Assembly: GCF_963675165.1 (NCBI RefSeq)
Contig: NC_087393.1
Coordinates: forward strand, 413,502 to 477,501
Direction of reading: 5' to 3'
Source of the DNA: Halichondria panicea
Lineage: Eukaryota; Porifera; Demospongiae; Suberitida; Halichondriidae
DNA length: 64,000 nucleotides
Part shown: piece by piece, positions 36,188 to 46,155 of the stretch
How positions within the stretch are numbered: position 1 is the first letter of the stretch
Layout of the letters: each line of letters opens with the position of its first letter
The notes under the pieces: generated by a model
What the model was told of the DNA's origin: nothing
What the model saw: only the letters and a program-made list of their open reading frames with translations
The model's database searches: none
Translations under genes and position numbers: made by a program

Positions 36188-39100
36188 GGTACGCTGGGAT
36201 TGATGAGGGACGGTGAGTACGCCTTCAACGTCCCGAGGGCATATCCTGTCTTCTGCTTACAGAGTGTCTTCAGGTCCTCAGAGGAGGCCACTATCTTCTC
36301 CATGTAGGCCAACTCCCTCAGGGCCACGTTCAAACCATCAAACGCTTTGAAAACTCTCTCGAAACACTCGGGGTAAAATCGAAAAGTCTTCTCGGCAAAC
36401 AAATCCATACACTGCTCCAGACGCGAGTACAACTTGATACAACTATCCACTGGATGGGCCATGTCGAATTTGAACACGTAGCTATGGTTCCCGCTAGCCG
36501 GCCGCTTGTACTGATTCAGGTCAAACAGCTGCTTGTTGAGATCGCTCTCGTGCAAAGCCTCGCTCAGAATATCCGTGTACTCTGTGATCTGAGGCAAGTC
36601 TTCCTCCTCCCGACTATCGTACATCCCGACAATGATGGTCCGTTTCTCCTCCCCCACCGTTCCCTGCTGAATAAGGCGGAGCCAGAACGAGAGGTTTTCA
36701 AACTGAATGAGTGGGTCGTCGGCGAGATCTTTGAGCGATCCGGTTACGAGGTAGAGCCCAGCTGTGCGTAGATAAATGTGAGCAAAACGACGCTCAAAAC
36801 CTGAGTTGAACATTTGAGGAACGTAGTGTCTACTGGCAGTATTCCTCACGGAGGTCATTCGCATCATTCGGGGGGGTTTTTGGTTAATAGGGGTGGTGGG
36901 AATAGTTTCGAAATTCGCATAATTGGAACATATAGAGCCTCTTCGCATGCTCTTGTCCGAGTCGAATTGAAACCACAACTTGTTTGGCTTCTGTCCTTTC
37001 TTGAGGGGAGATGCTTCGATGTCATTGTTTACTTCTGTAAAGCTTCCATTTTGATCTTCGAATTTTGGATCGGAGACGTCACTGCCATAGGAGATGGCGG
37101 AGGTGTGTTTGGAGGAGGGTGGGTGGAGGGAGGAGCGTGGGCCGTGATCTGTAGTGAGGTAGCCAAAGAGGCGGGAGGCCATGTTAGAGCTGTCTGAGAG
37201 AATGAAGAGGGGAACGGGGAGGTCCTCACGAGTGGGGTCCAGGACACTCACTGCAAGGGGGGACATCATAAAATCAATGATCACTCTCTATAATACAGCC
37301 AGATTAATGGGCCTTAAAGTCTATATATAATTATTGGAACTACATGTACTTTCATTTAAAATAAAAAACTAGAGTGGAAGTAGTTCTATTAACTTGAATT
37401 CCGTGGGTCCAATATCAACGATTTTTTGATTTTCTGAAAGCTTAGAAAAAGACCTTTCAAATAGTGTCATCAAAGTTCATATTTGAGAGATAAAAAGTAT
37501 TTGTCAATTTGGCGATACCATGGTCCAAGGCCGAAAAATAACAAATTAGGGCCCCTGACAAAAATATTTGATTTTAACACATCATTTGAAAGGTCTCTTC
37601 CTAAGCTTTCAGAAAATCATAAAAATTTTGACATCGGATCAACGATACTCAAGTTATGGCTGTTGAAAGATGTTCAACTACACCCCCCTCTGTCTGATGG
37701 TTTGGGGATTTTTCAACTGCCATAACTTGAATTCCGTGGATCTAATGTCAATTTTTTTTGAATTTTTTTAAACCTTAGAAAAAAATAGTTGAAATGGTGT
37801 CATCAAAAATCATATTTGAGAGATAAAAGTATTCACAAATTTGGCGATACCATGAATAATAGCCCATTGTCCAAGGCCGAAAAATGAAAAATTAGGGCCC
37901 TAACGGAATTTTGGATTGAAACACATCATTTGAAAGGTCTTGTTCTGAAAATCATAACATTTTCGACATTGGATCAATGGAATTCAAGTTATGGCTGTTA
38001 GAGTTGTTCATTTTCCACTTCTTTATTACAGCCACTTTTGGCCGGTCTGTCTTGGGGTTTTACTGCTACAGTATTATACTTCTAATGACAGGTAGCATAC
38101 AGTGAACAAGATCTACAAAGGCTAATAGAATCAACATTAATTGAGAGAACCACGGTTAACAGTGACACATGTGGGCCTCAAGTTATGCTAGGAATGTCAA
38201 GTGCCTGATCAAAGTCCACATAAACACAAACCACAATTAAAAGCTAGCTCACATTCTCCTAGAAGAGGTGGTAGTTGAGGCTTCTCTTTCTTGGAGTGAA
38301 TAAACCTCACCATGAGCTGAACACTGTCCCTCTTTGTCTCAGCCTGAAAGATGGTGGAGATTCCCTTAATGGAGTAGCCGTCCAAGAAGCAGCCATTTAT
38401 AGACTGTATGTGCGTGTAGCGTCCCACTCGCCGCCTCAGGTCAGACACGCAGTCATCGTTGAGCGCTTTTATGAGTGCTATCCGTGGGAAGGCCGAATCC
38501 GGGCACATCTAGAGGGGAGGGGGTTAGTAGAGTGAGTGGGGGGTTAATTATAATAGAGAGAGGGGGGTTAATATAGTGAGTAGGGGGTTAATTATAATAG
38601 AGAGAGGGGGGTTAATATAGTGAGTAGGGGGTTAATTATAATAGAGAGAGGGGGGTTAATATAGTGAGTGGTAATTCAGAGGAGGTCCGACATGCGTGCA
38701 CGAATCACTACAAGTTCAGTGCATTTGGCCTGGACATTATCACGTGACTGCAATGACATCAATGCACTGAACTTGTAGTGATTCGTGCACAGATGTCGGA
38801 TCTCCTCTGGTGGTAATTGTATGTAAATTACATCAGTATGCAGTCAGCCATAATGACTGCAACTTAGTAAAAAGTTAGCAATCTGACCTACTAATACTAT
38901 TAAAAAGTGTAAACAGAGGTAATAGTTTCCTGCCAGCCCACCCACACACTAATTAAATTAGCACAATACATACCCGCAGCAGGGTACAAGCACACTACAA
39001 GTGAGGGCGATCATAATCCGAGGGTACTTACCTCCCTGGTGACGAGGGTGATGCCTAGGGACGAGCGGTCCTTAGTAACATTGATGAGTTTGGGCATTTT

Positions 39101-41019
39101 GCTCCAGTAGGCGTTGTCAATAGCGTAGGGAGCGGGCTGGGAAGCTGCAGGACATACAAATATAATAATAATAATAACACTGTATGGTGTACATAGTAAT
39201 GTGTTACACAAGCATACTATAATAGTATATCATATGATGGCTAGGGGTGTTCAAAACATTTCGAGTACACTATAAACTGTAAAACTGCAATTTAGCTCTT
39301 TAAAGTTGCCTAAAAATAAAAATATTAAGTATTGCATGTGAGATAGATGTAAGGAAAGGGTCACCACCACTACTAAATTAAGAAATGGAAGCACAACAGA
39401 TCGACAACAGAATGACGTTATATATATATAAAGTATGAGAGAGCAGCTGTAGCACTACACACAACAGGAAGGCATCACCACAAACACCGTATCATCACAC
39501 ATATATATTATGTCACATGCACTTGTCCACTAATGCAGCAGTCTAAGAAGACAAGAAATGCATTTAAACACTCTCATTCTAAGCCATGGTAATGTAACCG
39601 GTAGCCTAAGGTGAAGGTGAAGGTTGTCATGCACAGGAAACACCCTCCCACACACACACACACACAGGGATGACAGTTAAATGGCCTCTTCCTGTGCAAC
39701 CATTATACAGCAGGAAATAATATAGTTACTCTCTAGGGAGGCTTGAGCCTGGAGAGGTGAACTGTCGCCTATCAATACTTACATTCCATGATGGCACAAT
39801 GCAGGCCAGCTGTGACAGTGGCCTCTAGTGCTTGGAAGCTAAGTGTGACTATGCAAGCTTTAGCTGAGCTAGTTACAGCTCTTCTTTGTACTAGTACACA
39901 CCGTAGCAACCTTGCAGTAAAGGCAATGTGACAATGGGACTACACATTTAAATATGGGGCTCCCACAGTACTCTGTTGCCAGTAGAAACCACACACACAC
40001 ACACGCACACATACCCACCTCCAAAGTGTCCCAGTATCTTCTTTACCAGCTCCTCAATGTCACCCCGGGCGTCAAGATGCAGGAAGCCCTTAACCTGCTT
40101 GGGCTGGTATGACCGCTGAGAGGGTGTGGTTGCCTGAGTGTCTATAAAAACAACCTCGGAGACACGATGTCCATTGTTACCGTGGGGCAAGAAAAACTCC
40201 TCCTCTTGCGCAGAGCTGTTTTGTCGCTGAAACACGCGAGACCTCAGAGGGGGAAGTCCCACAAAGACGTGATAATTGACTCCTTTAGCAGTCGCTATAC
40301 TGACCCAGAGCTGCCCATCTTTTTTCATTTCTATGACTTCAACCCGAGCCGTCCTCCCGGACAAATGCTCTCTCAGTCGAATAGCAATCCTTTCACATAG
40401 GAGTTTGTCCCCTCCAGTTGGATACCACACCGCTACGGTACAGCTTTGCCCTTTGAGCTGCTCGCACAGTTTCAACAGCTGATCTTGCTCAGAGAAATCT
40501 TCTACTGCCTCTGGGGGCGTGGCTGGAGATGGGAGAATGAAACCTCCGTCGGATTGTTGAATGATTGGAAGTGGGCCAATTGGTGGCTGACTGGGTGTGA
40601 GGGGAGTGCGTCCATTGGGGTAGGAGTCAGGGCTTCTCAAGTACGATTTGGCCATTTCAACCAGACAGGCTCTAAAGGATTTGAGCAAAATATGAAGGTG
40701 TCTGATCGATTGATTGTATTTTAATAGGATATCAAGTTGTGCAGTTTTGTACACAATGAGCTAGCTCAAGTTATACACATATAGGAGGGGAGACACTACT
40801 CACCTTGTAGAGAAGCTGCAGGCACTTGATTGTGTGTTTGTTTAAATATATTGATGAGTGTCTGATCAGTTGTGTTGGAGATCCAGGTCACTGTAGGTCC
40901 ACAATATAATACTTCAAAGTCTTGGGGATAGTGTAAGCATCGTCTGAAACAGTCTTGAGTGTTAGTCTTGCATAATAAAGCTACTACATGTATATACTCG
41001 ACTACTTATCATTTATCAT
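33825..41019 (-). CDS. Multidomain PDZ / degenerate Roc-COR-like / Death-domain protein
   Basis: No named orthologue recognised. The minus-strand order is: N-terminal exons (proposed start 41019, 14-nt exon to 41006, then 40943-40803) and exon about 40677-40017, an alpha/beta-looking domain (TVAVWYP, EVVFIDT, GFLHLD). A PDZ-like domain follows, split over about 39145-39032 ([11 protein letters not shown]) and 38508-38255. Exon about 37250-36187 has a Roc-like region ([38 protein letters not shown]). Then a COR-like part (35707-35099, with [11 protein letters not shown]), 34775-34592, and a C-terminal Death domain (34100-33825: [30 protein letters not shown]). DAPK1 also ends Roc-COR-Death. 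The nucleotide-binding P-loop GxxxxGKS/T is absent here. A role as an innate-immunity or cell-death scaffold is inferred. The 14-nt start exon is a guess that fits frame (AA plus ACGA). Confidence 0.7.
34445..34567. repeat. Intronic foldback-family repeat, partial copy
   Basis: Contains GTCAAAAACAGGCTGAAATA, AACAGATCATCTGAAA, AAAATCATAAAATTAACG and TTGGACCAACGGAACTAAAG, matching the right half of the copy at 12.9-13.1 kb. It lies in an intron of the death-domain gene. Confidence 0.85.
35935..36186. repeat. (CA)n microsatellite with CGCA variants, about 250 bp
   Basis: Nearly pure CA/CGCA on the plus strand. On the death-domain gene's sense strand it is a GT repeat that starts exactly at the donor after the exon ending in codons for NPSVP (CCAG/GTGTGTGTGT). 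The Val/Cys-rich reading frames here are artefacts of the repeat. Confidence 0.95.
37385..38035. repeat. Intronic foldback-family repeat, two units
   Basis: Two consecutive units with TTGAATTCCGTGGGTCCAAT or TTGAATTCCGTGGATCTAAT at the left and ATCATAAAAATTTTGACATC...CTCAAGTTATGGCTGTT at the right. Each carries CAATTTGGCGATACCATG, CCAAGGCCGAAAAAT and AACACATCATTTGAAAGGTC between the arms. It lies in an intron of the death-domain gene. Confidence 0.88.
38528..38672. repeat. 44-bp tandem repeat, about 3.3 copies
   Basis: The unit runs GTGAGTAGGGGGTTAATTAT, AATAGAGAGAGGGGGGTTAA, TATA, repeated head to tail. It lies in the intron between the PDZ exons and abuts the MITE at 38677. Confidence 0.9.
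38677..38809. mobile_element. MITE (AGAGGAGGTCCGACA family) with 9-bp target duplication
   Basis: The 133-bp element starts CAGAGGAGGTCCGACAT and ends with the near-complement (ATGTCGGATCTCCTCTG). The arms continue inward (GTGCACGAATCACTACAAGT and its complement). It is flanked by identical 9-bp GTGGTAATT at 38668-38676 and 38810-38818. The duplication length would suit a hAT-like (8 bp) or Mutator-like (9-11 bp) transposase acting in trans. A second copy is at 59400. Confidence 0.88.
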
Positions 41020-41110
41020 TTATACAAGGCTGAAAAGCTACAATAATATACTCTAAATCAACGAAATTTCTCCAGAAAGGTCTGGCCTTTAAAGTAATAT
41101 TGAATAAGCA

Positions 41111-41761
41111 ATGGCCTCACATAATACTGGACCTGTGTCTAGCTCCAGGAGTGGGAAGGTGGCTGAACGTTTACGAAAGAGAATAGAAGATGGAGAATAT
41201 TATGAGGCGTTGCAGACTTATAAAGCTCTCTACTCGAGGTACAGAGCTCAGGGGAGGGAGCAGGAGGCTGTAGACTTGGTCTATGAGGGTGCTGCCACTC
41301 TACTAGAAAACAGTCAAGTATGTATAGACTGTATGTATTCGTTCTAGTATACCGTGCATGCATGCTAAAGTGAGGAGGGTTTTTCCCTTCAGAGCATGCA
41401 GTCGATATCTACCACACCTTGTGAATATAGTTGTATACTGAAAGCGCATACCAAACACGTTATGTCATGCTAGCTAGTGTTGACATCTATGACCACTAAC
41501 TCATAATTAGAACTAACTAACCAAATGGAAAATCCCTTCGCCTTGCATGTTTTGACTTGGTAGCCCCAAGGCTGAGTAACTAGAATCCCTTCATGACAAC
41601 CTCGTGTTGTAGTATGATGTAATTGGTGAAATTGATCCCCTTATCAGTTGTTAGCAGTCATAGCACACACCACACACACGCACACACCATACACACAACA
41701 CACACACACTCACACCATACACACAATACACACACACACACACACACCACGCACACGCACG

Positions 41762-41815
<54 letters not shown>

Positions 41816-42538
41816 ACACACGCACACGCATACGCACACACCACACATACAGTGGGAATGTGGAACTGATTTAGCACTGACTGTCATCAATTTCCACAAG
41901 GAGAAGAACTCACCAATAACTGACACAACTCTGGAGTCCATCAGTCGTCTCTTCCACCTTTATAGCCTCCCTCCCCAGACAGCCACAGGCGCTGACTCGA
42001 TTAGCATGAGACTAATAGACCTCGTCGATATCAATCCAAGAGAACTGTTCGTCAGGGCCGCTCTCAAGTGAGTTCAGATGTCATTGGAGGGGGTGTACAG
42101 TGGGATCCCTCTATTTGAGTCCTGGCCTTTATAACTATATTATTATTTGTGGTTGAGCAGTATTTATTCATTTTGTGGATAATATTTTTCGTGGTTGCTG
42201 CTTGCACTGCAGGTAAAGATAGGTAAGATCGCTTCATTCGTGGTCAGACCTTCAACCACGAAAACCACGAATATTTTGCCCCATGAAAATTACCCTCTAC
42301 ATACGGTAGCTTACTGTATACATTTAGTGTATATTCATAGGCTGGCACTTTACAATGAATATGGTTGATTAAGAATGAGGAAAACTGTATCATTTTCAGC
42401 ATGCCAGTTTCTTCCTTCCTTCAGTGAAACAAACTCTCTCCTTATTAGATATCTAATGTGGTTTCCCTTCTGTTTGCAGGTGGTCTAGCGTAGTGGGAGA
42501 TGAGGCCACACACACGCACGCACACGCACACACACATG

Positions 42539-42609
<71 letters not shown>

Positions 42610-43001
42610 CCTGCAGGTGGTCTAGCGTAGTGGGTGATGAGGCCACATGCAAGTATGGACATCCTCAGATACACCAGACAATCGCCAAACAATACTGGAA
42701 AGGTGAGTTATGAGTATTGTATATAATACCATTTCCTGCCATAGTGTATACACTACCGTAACGCTGCATATTTCAGTGAGGTCAAAAGACATTAGTGTGA
42801 GCCTGCATCCAGAACTGGAACTGTTCAAAGGGCTACAACTTGCATACTTTAATTGTGAAAATGCACAATCCTAAATTAAGTTATAAGCTATCAAATTAGA
42901 CACGTTTCGGGAAAAATCCCCTATTCAATATCTTATGCTTTTCTTTGAGAATGGAATATTTCTATTCGAAAGCAATCACCGATCTAAACACACCAGCATC
43001 A

Positions 43002-43041
<40 letters not shown>

Positions 43042-44181
43042 CTCACACACCACACACAGAGAAGCAGTATCCAATGTCAGGGGATCACTTCCTCTATGCT
43101 GAGGATCCTGAATCATTTGCAGACATGCTCATAGAGTTCTCCACACAGTATGGCTACCCTGCAGAGAGGAACTTCTTCATTGTCAGGGCTGTACTACAGT
43201 AAGTGCTTTGTAGTGTGTGTGTATCTATTCTTAGTCGTAAGTGAATGTGATGACCCTTTACCAGATCCCTGTACCAGATCTATGTTGACTTCCCAAAGAG
43301 TTATGCCAATTATGCCATAATATGCAACAGAAAAATTCTCTACTGCACAATCCTGATTTAAATTTAAGATGACCTTTACCGTCTCTCTACCATACCTTTA
43401 CACAGACTGTTGGTGTTGAACAAAGCTCGTACAGCTCTGCTGGCCTATCACCACTACATCACCACACACCCACACCTTACCTACATCTCTAAGAAGAGCC
43501 CACCATTCGAGGGAGAGCCAGCCCTCAACCTTGCATGGTTTCTACTACACAGCGCAGTCTATCTGAAGTCAGGGCAACCGTGTAATTATTACGTATATTC
43601 ATTTTGTGATTTTGCAGAGAGTTTACGGTGGATATTCTGGAGTGGATCAGGAGGAACTATAGTGCAGTGATAGAACGTGATCCTTCCTTCCCTGAGGTGA
43701 TGCATCCACCAGTATTCAGTATATTGCGTATAATTATTGTAACTATGCTTGTATACTCATCGGTTGATTGCTTACAGTGTATTACTCTTTGACTCCAGTA
43801 TATGGATAAGATTGGAGTAGTGTACTGTGGAGTGACCCCTGAGAAGAAACCAGAAGGAGGGCTAGAGGGAATATTCGGTGAGTTAACTAACTGTATGCTG
43901 ATGTGCTGGAATTTCTAGACTAGCTCCTTGTTGAATGATGGCGTGGCCACAATAGACAAAAGAAGGGCAACTACTTACAATTTTAGTTTCACTGTCTAAC
44001 TTAATCACAATGTTAACTGTTTTGACTATTATATTTTAACACTCATTAGTGTGTTTCCCCTTCTGTAGACTCCTTCATGAGCTCCATGGCTCCACCCACA
44101 GGACCACCACAGGCAGTGGACATTACAGACCCACCTCCCACTAAGACTGCTGCTCTAGACTCTGATGATGTATTGGACTAA
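41111..44181 (+). CDS. GET4: GET4/TRC35, tail-anchored protein targeting factor
   Basis: GET4 is the alpha-solenoid subunit of the cytosolic BAG6-UBL4A-GET4 complex that hands tail-anchored proteins to GET3. Eight exons in phase: 41111-41317, 41853-42067, 42617-42702, 43060-43198, 43406-43567, 43618-43696, 43799-43877 and 44069-44181, about 359 residues. Matches to human include ERLRKRIEDGEYYEALQTYKALYSRY (human EAGNYYEAHQMYRTLFFRY), RAALKWSS, GHPQIHQTIAKQYWKE, FADMLIEFSTQYGYPAE, FFIVRAVLQLLVLNKA and LNLAWFLLHSAV. It ends in an acidic Pro-rich tail (DSDDVLD). Introns before exons 2, 3 and 4 end in CA-rich tracts. A partial duplicate of exon 3 precedes it (see separate entry). Confidence 0.93.
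42130..42300. mobile_element. Truncated copy of the TATAGC MITE family in a GET4 intron
   Basis: Shares TTGTGGTTGAGCAGTATTTA, TTGCTGCTTGCACTGCAGGT and CCACGAATATTTTGCCCC with the copies at 26.8 and 27.3 kb. The left terminus is eroded and the right reads GAAAATTACCCTCTAC. Confidence 0.7.
42480..42513 (+). pseudogene. Partial duplicate of GET4 exon 3
   Basis: The first 34 or so bases of exon 3, with the preceding GCAG acceptor (GCAGGTGGTCTAGCGTAGTG), occur at 42476-42513 and again at 42613 onward with one difference (GGGAGAT against GGGTGAT). A CA repeat of about 100 bp separates them. The upstream copy runs into the CA repeat and has no donor. Retaining the stretch would shift frame, so the copy looks non-functional. 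Confidence 0.85.
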
Positions 44182-44397
44182 CATACGTAGCTATTAATAA
44201 GGAATTTTAATAATTAAATTTTGTCTTCTGTGTCAATCAATTTTGCCATCATTGAATCTCAATTCAATAATGTGATTCTTGAACCAATACATGATTTGTC
44301 AAACGATCAGATCAGAGAAATATCACTCAAAATTCACATTCTGTCAACAATACAACATGTGTACTGCATGTAACAATATAGGTCAGTGTTCAGTAGT

Positions 44398-45627
44398 TTA
44401 GGCCTCGGGCTGTGGTCTGGCAATAGGCTGGGGACCTTGGGTCTTGGCCAGATAGTCCGTGAACTCTTGGAATGGTACCTTGCCCAACTTTGTGTCTGCC
44501 CAGAGGTCAGGGGTCAAATAGGTGTACGTCTTAGAGATGGCATAAAACGTAGCCTTAGCTGTGTGGGAAATTATATCATTTGATTATATAATATCATGAC
44601 TCTTGAATTAAAACACATAACAAAAATTACTGACTAGCAGTAGCAAAAGCAAATTGTATCACAGTACTCTATAATACAGCAAGTCATGACTGGCATACCA
44701 AAGTTTCCCAGAGTGGCTGTCTGTCCCCTAGCACTGGTGTAGCAGTCAGAGACACCAGCCATTGTCAACAGCTTCTTGGAGACTCCAGCAGCCACGATAC
44801 TAGTACCTCTGGGAGCAGGGATGAGTCTCACCAACACACTGCCGCACTTGCCTGTCAACTGATCAGAGAAGGGGGGGGGGGGGGGTACATGACAATCACA
44901 ATACAGCAGACACACTGTTAAGTATAACTGCATGTACATTTCAATTTCATATTACATACGACTTCAGGAATACTGGATTATAATTATGATTATGTAATTG
45001 TATGCAATCGGACAAATTATTATTATTATTATAGACATAAACACAAGAGTTTCAGCTTTGTACTTACCTTGCAGGGGACTGTGTGAGGGGTTCCGAGCTT
45101 GTTCCCCCAGTAGCCTTGACGCACAGGAATCACAGAGAGCTTGGCGAGTACGATGGCTCCTCGAATAGCCGTAGCCACTTCTTTGGAGCATTTCACACCG
45201 AGACCGACATGACCAGAGTAGTCTCCCATAGCAACAAAGGCCTTGAAGCGAGTACGCTGTCCAGCACGGGTTTGTTTCTGCACTGGCATGATCTTGAGGA
45301 CCTCGTCTTTGAGAGAGCTGCCAATGAAGAAGTCTATTATCTCAGCCTCTTTGATAGGAATGGAGAAGAGGTAGATATCTTGCAAACGCTTGATTTTGCC
45401 ATCTTTTACAAGACGGCCAAGTTTAGTGACAGGAATCCACTGTAAAAAAAACAACGTATTATTTATACAAGTGAGAATTATAATTTTTTTTATACCTCTT
45501 TCTCCTCTGGCTTGCCTCGTCCCCTCCCTCTTCCCCGGCCACGACCTCGGCCTCTTCCGCGACCACGTCCAAATCCTCCACGATCTCCACCACCACGATC
45601 ACCACCGGCTGATGCTGGGTCTGCCAT
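44398..45627 (-). CDS. RPS2: 40S ribosomal protein S2 (uS5)
   Basis: uS5 sits at the mRNA entry side of the small ribosomal subunit. Four exons, 45627-45496, 45439-45068, 44858-44699 and 44558-44398, join in frame to about 274 residues. The N-terminus has the GGDRGG and long Arg-Gly (RGRG) repeat typical of animal RPS2. The rest shows [74 protein letters not shown]-like and [13 protein letters not shown]-like blocks, all family signatures. It is convergent with GET4 (216 bp between stops) and divergent from DNAI2. A 5' leader intron is likely, because a donor-like CATCATCATG/TAAG lies at about 45821. Confidence 0.97.
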
Positions 45628-45858
45628 TTGCTGTCACAAACCAAAAAAACATAGTTACATCAAAACTTCACTATGAATAAATGATGATAATTATCTTTCG
45701 TTGCAAATGCACCCCTCCAAACAAGATAGTACTAAACATAAATAACATGAATATGGAAATCAACAATTACATGTAAATATTAGTTGAATGTGTAGCAGAT
45801 GTCCATGGATTATGACTTACATGATGATGCTTTCTCTATACTGAATCCACGTTGTGAA

Positions 45859-45884
45859 CAGAGAAGGTTTCGTTATGCGCATGC
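45859..45884 (-). promoter_or_regulatory. Candidate 5' TOP start and NRF1-like element of RPS2
   Basis: On the minus strand CCTTCTCTG (45867-45859) is a C-initiated pyrimidine run of the kind that begins ribosomal protein mRNAs. It lies next to a palindromic GCGCAT core, TGCGCATGC (45876-45884), resembling an NRF1 site. Transcription start is inferred, not seen. Confidence 0.4.
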
Positions 45885-46155
45885 TCAGTAAATACTCCTA
45901 ATTTGCAGCCCCTCCCCCTAGCAACTCACAAAATGGCGTACAGATCAAACACAGCTAGCTAAGTCTTTCATTTATTTGCAGCTCAACGAGTCTGTATAGC
46001 AACCAATATAATAGTCCTAAAAGGTAAGTACAGATGCATTGTACAGTAAAATTAGCTTAGATCATACTTTAGTAGAAGCTAGCTGCCCAATAAAGTGTTT
46101 AAATCTCCTGCAGATTTATAGTGACCAGATAAGCAGTTTTAAGCAGTGAAGAAAG

